Shown: piece after piece, positions 44,431-56,088 of the stretch
Numbering within the stretch: the stretch's first letter is position 1
Layout of the letters: every line of letters starts with the position of its first letter
Assembly (NCBI GenBank): GCA_023678885.1
Contig: CM042955.1
Location: 23,881,835-23,945,834 of the forward strand
Length of the DNA: 64,000 nt
DNA from: Pogostemon cablin
Lineage: Eukaryota; Streptophyta; Magnoliopsida; Lamiales; Lamiaceae
Direction of reading: 5' to 3'
Position numbers and translations under genes: made by a program
Notes under the pieces: generated by a model
Databases searched by the model: none
The model's input: only the letters and a program-made list of their open reading frames with translations
What the model was told of the DNA's origin: nothing

Positions 44431-45540
44431 AGATGTGGAGTAGATAGTCTTGAGGCCAAGTTAGAGAAAAAGATTGATGATCATTATAAGGATTTATCTA
44501 CCCAAGTGAAGGACCATACATTGTTAATGGGGGAGATGGCTGAAAATGTGAACAAATTGACTCAAACTATAAAGAAAGGGAAGCTTCCATCTCAAAGTAT
44601 TGAGAATCCAAAGTCTTGTCACGCCATTACATTGAGGTCTGGAACGCAGTATGAGGGACCGATGAAGCCGAAATTGAAGTCTGAAGTGACTGGAGCCTGA
44701 TTCAACCCCCATTCGACCAGACATGTAGGTCAAACTCAACAGGGGAGGTCGAACTCGGTACCTGGGCCACGTCCGAAGGAGTTAGAAGGCTAATTCGACC
44801 AAAAATAGATCGATTCGACTAGATCCGCTGGTCGAACTCAGGTCGAACTTGACTGTCCATAGCACTCTATTCTGTCTGATGCCCAATTTGACCACGAAAG
44901 CAACAGTTTGACCAAACCTGTTGGTCGAACCATGGTCTAATCCGACTATATGAGGGAGAATGAAATTTTAGGTATTTAGTTCGACCATTAGTCACCAAGT
45001 TCGACCACCTACCTAGGTCGAACTCAGGTCAAACTCTCTCGTTCTATGCCATTTTCTGCGTTGAATGCTCTGTATGATGTTGAAACTACTCTAGAGTCTT
45101 CAAAAGAACAGAATACTGAGATCATAGCAGAGAAGAAGTGGGAAAGTGCTAGGAGATTGAGAGCCGAAAAGGATAAAGCGGAGTAAGCTGAACGTGATGA
45201 ATGGGGGATTCCCAAAACAAAGATGCCTCCGCCCTTTCCTCTCAAGCTAGTTAAGAGGGGATTGGAAGAGAAGTTCAAGAAGTTTTCAAAAATCATCAAC
45301 AAAATAAGCATGAACATTCCTTTCTCTGAAGCAATATTAGAGATGCCGTATATGCCCACTTTCTGAAGGATATTCTTTTGAAGAAGAGAAGCTTGAACGA
45401 AGTTGAGATAGTGAATTTATCTAAAAACTATAGCTCGATCATTCAGAGAAAGCTGCCAGCTAAGCTTAAGGATCCGAAAGCTTCACAATCTTATGTGTAA
45501 TTGGAAAGGGGCCAGCACGTCAAGCTTTGTGTGACCTCGG
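44425..45540 (+). pseudogene. Element A gag, 5'-truncated, up to the protease active site
   Basis: 44440-44700 encodes SLEAKLEKKIDDHYKDLSTQ and AITLRSGTQYEGP, matching element C gag. 44700-45040 is a decayed hairpin-repeat array with GTCGAAC/GTTCGAC motifs and many stops. 45110-45400 encodes the region before the protease (KKWESARRLRAEKDKAE, KRGLEEKFKKF). The frame is broken several times. It ends inside the protease active-site segment at the F insertion. Confidence 0.85.
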
Positions 45541-46740
45541 TGTTGGATTGTATACTAAAATTCTAGCTTTAGTATGAACAATGTCATAACAATATTTGAA
45601 ATGAGAATCATATGATCAAATGATTGCATCTTATAATTTATTGTATATGCATGATGCAATAGTCCATTTACTTTATACTGTAGATAATATGTTGTGCGAC
45701 AACACGCGGAAGATCATATTATCGGTTTCCTTATAAAGTATAAACAGATGCTCACAACTGAGATAGACGAGGACTCTCTATCGGTATGGTTGTAGTGTGG
45801 TTTGGTATTAGCTTGTCTTGGCTATAGAATCACATTAGTGCACTGGTGTGTATTGAGCAGGATCGCCTGAGATCGTTCGACTTATACTGACTTATAGAAG
45901 AACTTGATCTCTGTTATTATGGAAGTTCGTGCTCTTAATCCCTATACAATAACCTCGACACGTAGGGCAGTATGTATTTCTTTGATTCATCAATGGGTGA
46001 GATTTATATGTATTAAATCAACAAACTCGGTGAGTTGGGAAGTAGTGCTGTATCTATGGTGTGCTGTTGATTGTAGAAGGAATCCATGTCCGTCATAGGT
46101 TGATGATGTCCCCTTGAGGAGCTCATAAGGTTTATCATGTAAATCTTGCAAGTGGATTAATTTCCGGCATGATAAAAAGGTTGAGTGGTACTACTCTCGG
46201 ATGAGATATTAATTAATTAGAGTTGTCAGTAACTTAATTAATTAATGGACATTGAATATCTTAAACATGGGGAGACTATCGGGCTCATAATAAGAAGGAG
46301 CCCAGAACATAATTTTGGGATTGGACGGGTAGTGCAATAATAATATTTTAGTGGACTATATTATTATTATTGGATTTAATTAAAAGCTTTGGGCTAAGCT
46401 TGGTTAATTAAGTTCAATTGAGGCCCAGCCCAATTTCTCCTCCTGGTCCCTGCTGTAGCCCAATATATATAGTCATCTCAGCTTCTGGAAACCTAACTTC
46501 CTGCGCCTCTTTTGACGTGAGTTAGAGAGAAGCAGATTGAGAGAACTCTGGGGATTGTTGACCACCCAACACCAGAGTTGACTTGGGACATACAGCAGAA
46601 GATCAAGAGGTGTTCTTCTGCAGTGATTCAGACTCTACATCAACCCTGAAGTACGGTAAACACATTATTGCTTCCGCTGATTTTGTTTGCCTGTTAATCC
46701 TAACGGATCACGTTGAACCGCACGATCCAATTGCCCAACA
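45541..46740 (+). repeat. 5' LTR of element F
   Basis: TGTTGGATTG...GCCCAACA. In the promoter part, site II-like GGCCCA/GCCCAA motifs at 46421-46433 precede a TATA-like TATATATAG at 46464-46472. A 64-codon ORF inside both LTRs has no recognisable product. Confidence 0.97.
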
Positions 46741-46742
46741 AT

Positions 46743-46754
46743 TGGTATCAGAGC
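46743..46754 (+). other. Primer binding site (initiator tRNA-Met) of element F
   Basis: TGGTATCAGAGC, the standard plant copia primer site, two bases after the LTR end. Confidence 0.95.
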
Positions 46755-47039
46755 GTTGGTTTCATGGTGAAACGTGAGACGTTGGTTTGGGTTTTTGTAA
46801 TTATATGATTATATGTAATGATCTGGATATAATTGCTTGTTGTTGTATGTTCTCGTGTTTCAATTATCATCGAAAGTTTAAGGCATGGTGAAAGGGATTG
46901 CATATGTGTGAATTATACATTATTCCTATGTGCTTTATTCGATGAAATTGTGTGTGATTATTGTAATTGTACACTCTGTACACACACGGATGAACTATCA
47001 TCGATGGTTTTTGCTTGCTGGACACTATTCCCACACGAC

Positions 47040-47940
47040 TGTTGACCACGGGGTCAAGAAGGCGATGACGTTGGAGAAGTTCACGGACTGGCGGCGAACT
47101 GGGCGGTGGCGGCCTCGGACGGATCGCGACGGCGCGTAGTGTCTGGATCGTCGTGTGCAGGGAGCGGCAAGGAGCGAGTCAGTTGACGCTCCCAGGCGAG
47201 TTCACGGCGAGGAACGACGGCGTCAGAACTGATCTGGATAGCCGGTTCTGAGCACGTCGCGCGGAGTTCAGGGCGAGTCCAACCTGACTCGGACGAGTGC
47301 ATAGCAGATCGGTCGTGAATGATAAACCGGCGTGCTTCTGGTCAATGGCGAACCCGCTTCCGGGCGAGCCTCACGGTGGGTGTTTGGATGACAGTGGCGG
47401 GTGGTGGCTATGAGGGAGCAGAAGCTGGAGTCGGCCGATCCGTTGTTTGATTGAGCGCCTGTGTTGTCCTCGAGCAGCGGCGAGCAGCGGCAGATGGCGG
47501 CTCTGGCGGAGCTGACGAAGCTAATGACGGCGGATTCCGATCGATGCTGTTCTGGGCGGTGGTGGCCTTGGGCGGCGTGATCCGTGGCGGATCCCTTCCG
47601 GTGTGTCGGCACCACGCCAAGAGCAGCGAGCACCTCCAATGGTACATGGCGCTGTCGGTAGCTGTTGGGGCGCCCGCCGGGAGCAGAAGTCAGACGGTGT
47701 CTGCCGTGGATGGCAGGTCGCGGCTCGATTCCGTCAGGCTGTGGGCGCGACGCCTGCAGCAGAGGCGTCATTTTGTGTCGGTGGAGGATGACGGTGACAG
47801 CTGCCCCGTGAATCACCGGTGATTGAGGCGACGGAGAAGTTTGGGTGGCTGGCGCGGCCGCCGGCGAATGCAGCCGCTAGTGGCGCTAGTGCTGACCCGG
47901 TGCAGCAGCGGATGCGCGGCTGTTGGATAGGGCAACATTG
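47040..47940 (+). other. GC-rich block in the leader of element F, possibly captured sequence
   Basis: About 900 bp rich in GGCGG/CGGCG in an otherwise AT-rich element. Open frames exist on both strands (for example 47268-47816 on the minus strand, 182 aa, Arg/His/Pro/Ala-rich), but none shows a domain I recognise, and open frames are expected by chance at this base composition. It occupies the position of the GC-rich blocks of E but I could not align them directly. Confidence 0.6.
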
Positions 47941-48500
47941 TGTCGGGCTTTTGTTGTAGTTGGATATGGCAGTCCTGTGTTTGCTGCTAGTGGGCTTAAT
48001 TCCAATTTTTTTTTTGGTTTTGGGCCTGATGGGTTATTCAGCAGTTGTTGGGCCTTTATTCTCTAATTTGGTTTTGGGCTTATGGCCCAATTTTTATTGG
48101 AGTATTGATTGGGCTTGGTTAATGGGCTGCTGGGCTATTTTTCTGCTGGATTTAATTAGTTGTTGGGTCTTTGCTCAATTTATTTTAATTTGGTTGTTGG
48201 GCTTAGGGGTCCAATTTAATTAAAATATGTGTTGGGCTGCTGGGCCAATAGGCTGCTCAATTTTAATTTGGTTTTGGGCTGTTGGCCCAAATTTAATTAA
48301 AATGGAAATGGGCTGCTGGACTAATTAATTTAATTAATTGTGAGTAATGGGCCTAGCATGATTAATTAATTTTATTAATGGACTTTTTGTGCTAGTGGGC
48401 TTGGTGGGTTTAATTTATTTTTGGGCTGAGTTTATGGGCCATGGATAATGAGCTTGATTAATTATTTAATCTGCTACTCATTTTGTGCTTATTTGTTGCT
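47941..48500 (+). repeat. TGGGCY-rich segment in the leader of element F
   Basis: About 18 TGGGCC/TGGGCT motifs (either strand) within 560 bp of T-rich sequence with no ORF support. TGGGCY is the plant site II element bound by TCP factors; whether it acts here is unknown. Confidence 0.65.
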
Positions 48501-49440
48501 CTAGGGCCCATTTAATTGATCCACTATTTATTATGCAATTAATTAATGTTATATAACTGATTAATTGATTTAATTGTCAATTATTGTTGTATATGTGACA
48601 GGCATGTTCTATGTGATTTATTTATTTAAATTGCTGTTAATAGAAGCATGTCTAAGTTGTATATTTTATTCTGGAATATTATATGCATGTTAAAACCCTC
48701 GGTAATTAAATAACTAAGTGGGAGAGGGAATTGGTAATAAATTCCCGCGGCCTCCATTATTGGTTTGTTAGCAATATGAATAGACTTGCGCGTCGGCATT
48801 AGAGCCTTCCTCCCCATCGGATGAGTTTATTCATGGATTGCTGGAACAGACTTCATTAAATAATTACGTTTGTAATGTGATGCATATGAACTTGCGCGTT
48901 GGCTTAGACCTTCCTCCCTATCGGATGAGTTTATATGCGGTTCACTGGTACAAACTTGTAATTGATGACTGTAGGAAGTTATCCGAGCGCGTGTGTACTT
49001 CTCTATCTGTAAGGCACACAAGCTTGGGCCGCGGACTTGGGGTCAAATAATGGTGTACACTTAGATGTAAATAATAAGTATCCTCCCCATCGGAGTCACT
49101 GCTTTTATTTGCATGGCTAAAGAGGAACCGACTATTAATTATTTTGTCATAAAGTTAGGTTGACAAATGAAATTAATGGGTAAAACCTTCTCTTGTAAAT
49201 GTTCGGGTTTGTAAACGTCCACACTATCGTGGCTTGCAGACTCACGGTGCTTGAGATGTCGGTGAATTTTATTTTATATTGTTTTGAGGGAATCGATATA
49301 AAAAGAATAAAATTCGAAGATTTGATCGGTAAATTTATTTGTGATTCTCTGAATTTCGAATGGTTTTATTTCACTAATTGTTAACTAAAAGACATTATAT
49401 TTACTTGTCCAAATTAGATGATTGAAAAGAATCTTGGTTT
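48501..49440 (+). other. Remaining leader of element F
   Basis: AT-rich and non-coding. Its parts match, in reverse, the E leader: 48690-48780 resembles part of the 380-bp repeat, and 48840-49240 resembles 14800-15120. The phrase CCTTCCTCC-ATCGGATGAG occurs twice here (48795-48835 and about 48908-48932). Confidence 0.7.
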
Positions 49441-52440
49441 TGAAAATTACTGCTTAAGAAAATACATGTGTTCTCTCAAAGGACGGCTCATGATGCATAT
49501 TAAAGTCTTTAGTGAAGAGATGAGAGGATCATAGAAATATGATGAACTCATGTAACTCTTCAGATACTTGAGTAATTTAAAAGGCGCAAGATCATGATAG
49601 AATTTGATGAATGAATTGGAAATATATATGGAATAGAAGTTGAAAGGGAAACCTAAGTCAATTTTATTTTCCATAATTGCCTAGATGTTTTGAGAAAGTT
49701 CCACCTCAATTACAAGAGGATGTAAATGGTGGGAAACTTATAACAAAACATGTGGCAAAGGAAAGCCATTTTCATCATAAAGTGAACAAGTTTAATATCT
49801 TATTTACTAATAGCCTAAACATGATTAGTGATGGCATCTACTGACACGAAGTGTGTAGATACAGGAATCACTAAATGTTTTTCACTTAGTAAGGATAAGA
49901 TTGTTAATAACATGGGTAAAACTACAAAGGTAGTGGCTATTGCAGTGGGAGTTGTTTATTTATCTCATGATAAGAATAAACGATTGATTATGAGAAATTG
50001 TCTTTACGTACGTTTCATAGAAAGAATTTAATTTCGGTTTCTATGCATTAACGGATGAATACTTCATTTCATTTAAATGACATGGTCATAGAAATGAGGA
50101 ATGAGGCTATAATCCGTTAAAGTACATTGGTGGATAATTTGGATACTCTTGAATCATGCACATCCCACAGATGCAATAAATAGTAATTAAATAATGCATC
50201 TTCTAATATTAGTAAGAGAAAGGAACCTTCGGAAATGAAGTAAACATACATTTGGCGTCTATGACTAATTCATTTTACTTGAGTAGGATTCAAAAGTTGA
50301 TAGTCGATAGACCGTAAGGTTTATCTGAAGAGGAAACTATCGGACTTGCGAGTCGTGCTTGGAAGTAAAATTGATTAACTGCCTTTTCAAGGCTGTGGGG
50401 TGTAGAGCCAAAGATATATATGTTGGAATTAGTTCATTCTGATTCAAGCGGACCTAATATTATCCAGGCAAGAGGTAGTCATTACGGTTTAACCGTGGTG
50501 GTAAATACCTCTTAGGATAGTTAGGAGCTATTAATCAGAAGTTGAGATTAAATCTCAAGTTGTCTACACCGGGCATGCCCCAGCTGAATAGTGTGGAGGA
50601 TAGAAGGAATAAGGCTCTTATGGTTGTGATTAGATAGATGATGAATTATTTGGAATAATTAAATTCATTTTATGGATATGCCCTAGATACAGTAATTCGT
50701 GAAATGTTTGTCTGTATATGGGATATCCTATAAAAATGAAGAGTGATTTATTTAGTCCAAAAGATCGAAGGGTGACTGTTAACATAAACACCAGATTTTT
50801 GAAAAAGGACTATGTAATAAATCACAAACTCATGTATAAGTTGTTCTAAAGGAAGTGAGAGGAAAACACTAAGTATAAGTACCAAGTGTACAAGAGGATA
50901 TACCACAAGGTAAACTGCAATGCGTGTCAAGTCTGATACACAATTACATGTAGTGTCTTGTCGTAGTGGGAGGGTTGTGTGACAACCCATAAATATATGT
51001 TTTGGGAGAGTCGTGAGACTTGATCCCTAGTGAACATGACATTATCCCACGGATATGACGTAGCACTACAAGATAAAAATGCAGAATCTTAGTAAGTTGC
51101 AATGAATGTTGAAATAGAATCTACGGATTCTAAATTAAGTCTGGGAGCTTAGTAGACCACTACATAGTGTAAAAGCCATTGGAAGTGGTCATAAGAAATA
51201 AAAGAGGATCATACAGAAAGGTGAAAATCTTGGAAGCAAAGCTTGTTGCGAAAAGATGTACTCAGAAAGAAATGGTTCGATTATGAGGAAACATGTTCGC
51301 TGGTAGCTATGCTTATGTTGATCCGGATTCTTTTATTTATTGCTGCTCATATTAAATTATGAGGGACAGCAAATAGATGTCAAGACAGCTTTCCTGATTG
51401 GAAGTCTTGAGAAAAACATCTATGTGGAGCGACCAGAGTGATTCATTGCAAAGTACTAATAGCATTTTGATAGTAAGCTTAAAAGTGTCCAGCGATGGAC
51501 TAAAGCAAGCTTTAAGATCGTGAAGCATCTGTTTTGATTAGGTAATCCAGTGGCATGGATTTAAATCAATGAGCGGATGAGTCTTGTGTATTGTAAAGAG
51601 TGACGGAAACGTGGTGGTATTTCTTGGACTATATGTAGATAGTATCTTGCTCATTGGAGACAATGAAAGAGTATTATCGGGCGTATGGGTACGGTTAATA
51701 AAGCGGTAAAGATGAAGGACTTAAGAAAGGCAAAATACATCCTTTTGATCACGGTAATACGGATCACAAGAAAGGATGTTATGCTTATCTCAAGTTTCAT
51801 AAAATGATACAGTCCATACTCATTTAGCAATGTGAATAGACTTGCGCGTCGGCATTAGAGCCTTCCTCCCCATCGGATGAGTTTATTCATGGAATGCTAT
51901 GAATGAAATTGGATATCTGTTTTGTTGTATGCAGAACAGTGGGTATCAACGTAACCCGGAACAAGAATGATGAACTGCGGTAAGACATATATGAAGTGCC
52001 TGAGAAGAAGTGGAAATCATATGTAGACTTACTGAGCAGATTCACTGCTTCTTGTGGATTACGTAGATTCGGATTTTTTAGTCAGATTGGACTGTAGTAA
52101 ATTCTCCTCAAAGGTTATGTGTTTAATTTTAGGAAGTAGAGTCATAATGTGGAGGAGTGTTATATAGAAATATATTTCAAACTCCGGACTCCATCATGGA
52201 AAGATGATAAATTGGAGCCTATGAGGCAGCCAAAGTATCTATATGACTCTAGAGACTTCATGATGGACTTTGAAGTGTTTCTAAGTTTGCCCAAGGTAAT
52301 CACAATTTACATTGATGATATTGGTGCAGTTGCAAACTTGAAGAAATCACAAGTCCATAAGGCAATTAAACACATGGAGCGCGAGTACCACCTGTTACGA
52401 GAAATCGTATGATGAGGGGAAGGTTGTCGTCGCCTAGATT
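49441..52440 (+). pseudogene. Decayed copia gag-pol of element F
   Basis: Readable fragments in order: gag-like sequence (49560-49800), protease/GAG-pre-integrase (49830-50030; TKCVDTGITK, VVYLSHDKNKRLIMRNCLYV), integrase end (50560-50720; PQLNSVEDRRNKALM), RT (51200-51700; KLVAKRCTQKEM, FLGLYVDSILLIGD, where the expected YVDD is YVDS) and RNase H (52149-52412; GAVANLKKSQVHKAIKHME). Stops break every domain. No functional enzyme is possible from this copy. Confidence 0.85.
51824..51899 (+). repeat. Leader segment duplicated into the RT region of element F
   Basis: AGCAATGTGAATAGACTTGC through TTATTCATGG repeats 48769-48836 almost exactly (first difference TATGAAT versus TGTGAAT). It is a direct repeat 3.06 kb apart inside one element, best explained by template switching or recombination before insertion. 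Confidence 0.92.
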
Positions 52441-52564
52441 GCATCGGATGATGACCTAGTAATCCATTTACAAGGACCTTAAGGCGAGAGCTTTTAATGG
52501 TCGTGTAAGTAGGAGTAGGAATCAGATGTATGGCAAAAGACATGACAGCATAGTCTTTTAGTAT

Positions 52565-52574
52565 AAGTGGGAGA
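52565..52574 (+). other. Polypurine tract of element F
   Basis: AAGTGGGAGA, one base before the 3' LTR. Confidence 0.88.
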
Positions 52575-52575
52575 T

Positions 52576-53775
52576 TGTTGGATTGTATACTAAAATTCTA
52601 GCTTTAGTATGAACAATGTCATAACAATATTTGAAATGAGAATCATATGATCAAATGATTGCATCTTATAATTTATTGTATATGCATGATGCAATAGTCC
52701 ATTTACTTTATACTGTAGATAATATGTTGTGCGACAACACGCGGAAGATCATATTATCGGTTTCCTTATAAAGTATAAACAGATGCTCACAACTGAGATA
52801 GACGAGGACTCTCTATCGGTATGGTTGTAGTGTGGTTTGGTATTAGCTTGTCTTGGCTGTAGAATCACATTAGTGCACTGGTGTGTATTGAGCAGGACCG
52901 CCTGAGATCGTTCGACTTATACTGACTTATAGAAGAACTTGATCTCTGTTATTATGGAAGTTCGTGCTCTTAATCCCTATACAATAACCTCGACACGTAG
53001 GGCAGTATGTATTTCTTTGATTCATCAATGGGTGAGATTTATATGTATTAAATCAACAAACTCGGTGAGTTGGGAAGTAGTGCTGTATCTATGGTGTGCT
53101 GTTGATTGTAGAAGGAATCCATGTCCGTCATAGGTTGATGATGTCCCCTTGAGGAGCTCATAAGGTTTATCATGTAAATCTTGCAAGTGGATTAATTTCC
53201 GGCATGATAAAAAGGTTGAGTGGTACTACTCTCGGATGAGATATTAATTAATTAGAGTTGTCAGTAATTTAATTAATTAATGGACATTGAATATCTTAAA
53301 CATGGGGAGACTATCGGGCTCATAATAAGAAGGAGCCCAGAACATAATTTTGGGATTGGACGGGTAGTGCAATAATAATATTTTAGTGGACTATATTATT
53401 ATTATTGGATTTAATTAAAAGCTTTGGGCTAAGCTTGGTTAATTAAGTTCAATTGAGGCCCAGCCCAATTTCTCCTCCTGGTCCCTGCTGTAGCCCAATA
53501 TATATAGTCATCTCAGCTTCTGGAAACCTAACTTCCTGCGCCTCTTTTGACGTGAGTTAGAGAGAAGCAGATTGAGAGAACTCTGGGGATTGTTGACCAC
53601 CCAACACCAGAGTTGACTTGGGACATACAGCAGAAGATCAAGAGGTGTTCTTCTGCAGTGATTCAGACTCTACATCAACCCTGAAGTACGGTAAACACAT
53701 TATTGCTTCCGCTGATTTTGTTTGCTTGTTAATCCTAACGGATCACGTTGAACCGCACGATCCAATTGCCCAACA
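52576..53775 (+). repeat. 3' LTR of element F
   Basis: 1200 bp, four differences from the 5' copy (near 45833, 45872, 46227 and 46691 in 5' LTR coordinates), all transitions. Confidence 0.97.
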
Positions 53776-54309
53776 CTCGGGGCAAGCATCAATTTGATGT
53801 CGTTGACCACTTTTCAAAGGCTTGGTTTGGGGCAGTTAACCCCCACGACAGTTTCTCTACAACTAACATATAGGTCTATGACTTTTTCAAAGGGTGTGAT
53901 CAAAGACGTTCTTGTCAAAGTAGAGAAGTTAGTCTTTTCTGTGGATTTTTTGGTGCTGGAGATGGAAGATGACAAGGATAATGTCCCTCTTATCTTAGGG
54001 AGACCTTTCTTTGCTACTGCGAGAGCCATGATAGATGTGCAGAAGAGTGAGTTGAGGCTAAGGATGGATAAAGAAGAGGTCCTATTTAACCTTGACAAAG
54101 CAATGAAGATGCCAATGGAGATGCAATGTCACAGTGTTGATATAGTGGAGGAGATTGTGAATGAAGACATGTCTTTGATTCTGTCGAAGGATCCTCTTGA
54201 GACATGCTTAGCGGAGTCTCTTACTTTTTCTACTATAGAGCTAGATGAACTCTCCAATGAGGTATGTATTGAATTTCTTGAAAATTTACTTGCTTTGGGT
54301 AATGACAAG
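53776..54309 (+). pseudogene. Element A protease region, between F and B
   Basis: Continues the retropepsin-like domain interrupted at 45540: SINLMSLTTFQRLGLGQLTP, KLVFSVDFLVLEMEDD, LILGRPFFATARAMIDVQ, then a linker ending ENLLALGNDK. Open through 54309, where element B inserts. Closely related to 25260-26231 of element C. Confidence 0.9.
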
Positions 54310-55970
54310 TGACGAGAGTGGAAATTTACATCTTTTCAGTCTCATAATAACTTTTTTTATTAGAATAAGGCCATACATTCGTGTCGGATTGCATAGCTTA
54401 GGTATTTTACATGATTATGGTGCTACTAATGGGTTTTATTAAGTTTTGAAGGTTAAAATAGGGTAGAAATGAAGCAGGAACGAAAACGAGCAAGAAACGG
54501 GACTTAAAAGGCCCAACTCGAGTTGTAACATTCAACTCGAGTTGCAACACGACTTGCAACACAACTCGAGTTGGGGTCCAAAACGTGTCAAGAATCATCC
54601 AGAGAGCTTACTCGAATTGCAAGGGCTTACTCGACTTGCAACTCGAGTTGAGTTGGGTCCCGAAGGCAGTCCAGTTTCAGAGCATCGCAACACAACTTGA
54701 CAAGTGAGTGTTCGACTTGATGACACGACTCGTGTGGGTGACTCGAGTTGCATTTTCAATGCAATACTGGTCATGTTGCCAACTCAAGTTGGGTTATTTT
54801 GGGTCAAAAATCAGGATTTTTGATCCCCCTGTGCGTGACAACATGTAAAAGTAGCACAACCAAGTCAGTTTTCGTGGCCTAAGGTATAAAAAGGATCAGA
54901 TTACTTGGAGATAAGAGACTGATCATTCACCACAAAAACACACCATGAATTCAATTCACGCTCCATCCATCCCTCCATCCATTCACATCAGAATTCAACC
55001 ATCCATCCATTCCATTGGTAAAGAGATTTCAAGTGTTGTTTGGGAGTCAATATAATTGGAGAGATGGAGGAGAAGTGCAATCCACAAACTAGGGTTTTGT
55101 ATCTTTTCTTATTCTTTACTTTTGTGATTTTGATTATGAATTTGTTAGCCATAAGGTTTGTCTGTAACCTCATGGGCTAAATACTTTTACAGTTCTAAGA
55201 ATTTTAGAGTTAGATGTAGTTGATTTGGGAACCTAGACTAATCTTGTGAATTTATATTGTTGATATTCCTTATTTATTTGTTTTTATCCAAACTTTGTCA
55301 TACATTTGTAACGTCTTTATGTGTATTATTGATATTGCCTGTGATGCTTGATTTGCCATGTTAGCTTGTGTGCATATGTACTTGATTCTATTTGATTGCT
55401 AGGGATTAGAGTAGTTTGCCCGTAAACACGCTAATCCTAAGAGCTAGTAAATTGGGTACTTGATTATCCTAGTGGGACAATGCAATTAGGAAATTAAGTA
55501 GGAAGTGAATAAGTTTGAATAGAAATTCCAGGGAATATATGTTAGTCGAATTGGCCATCCGGAGGTTTATAAATTCACCTTATTAGTATCTAGAAAGGAG
55601 GATTAAAACTATTCACGCATTATTTTGTAATGTTAATCCATTAAAGCAGTATGAATGAACAGTAGGACGTCTAGGAAGCTAAATCAATTGCATTAAACCT
55701 GATTCCTTAGAGCTGTTATTCTTCTCTTGATCAATCTTGAATAATTCCTATTGCTTTTATTTATTCTGTTATTTGTCATTTCAATTCTTTAGTTATTAAT
55801 CATCTTTAAACAACTGGAAATTGGTTACAATAATTCTAGTTGAATAGCTATTAATAGTAAAATAAATAATAGACTGTCTCATTGGGAATGATATTTTAAC
55901 TGGTACTTGCTTATACAATTGATATCCCTACACTTGGGGATTTAATTGGAGTGCGTAAAAATACCTAACA
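54310..55970 (+). repeat. 5' LTR of element B
   Basis: Complete copy with palindrome array and TATA box that the 3' LTR has lost (deletion equivalent to about 54532-55076). Confidence 0.95.
54514..54893 (+). promoter_or_regulatory. U3 promoter of element B with CAACTCGAGTTG palindromes
   Basis: Four perfect copies of the 12-bp palindrome CAACTCGAGTTG (54514, 54533, 54562, 54639) and several partial ones lie upstream of TATAAAAAG at 54885-54893. The layout matches the arrays of elements 1, C and D although the motif differs. Confidence 0.78.
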
Positions 55971-55976
55971 TGTTTA

Positions 55977-55996
55977 TGGCGCCGTGCTGCCGGGAA
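55977..55996 (+). other. Primer binding site of element B, altered
   Basis: TGGCGCCGT then TGCCGGGA match the tRNA-Asp site but are separated by two extra bases (GC). The site lies 6 nt after the LTR. Confidence 0.75.
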
Positions 55997-56088
55997 CAGT
56001 AAATTATTTATTTGCTTTTGTTACTTATTTAATTAGGATATTTACTTTGAGATTTAATTATCTTCAATTTGAATTTTCTTGAAGTTGC

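Larger units (their letters stand above)
45541..53775 (+). mobile_element. Element F: young but coding-defective Ty1/copia retrotransposon, TSD CTCGG
   Basis: LTRs of exactly 1200 bp (45541-46740 and 52576-53775) differ at only 4 positions that I can find. They are flanked by CTCGG (45536-45540 and 53776-53780). An initiator-Met PBS and a polypurine tract are in place. The interior holds a GC-rich leader block, a TGGGCY-rich segment and a pol with stops throughout. It inserted into the protease active-site codons of element A. Confidence 0.97.

Noticed and set aside
45904..46098. 64-aa ORF in both LTRs of element F (also 52939-53133)
   Set aside because: Identical only because the LTRs are identical; no homology recognised and it overlaps U3 sequence.
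47268..47816. 182-aa open frame on the minus strand in the GC-rich leader block
   Set aside because: Overlapping open frames exist on both strands, composition is biased to Arg/Pro/Ala/His, and no domain or signal is visible; high GC makes long frames likely by chance.
52149..52412. Possible intact small gene in element F
   Set aside because: It is the RNase H fragment of a copia pol with stops on both sides.
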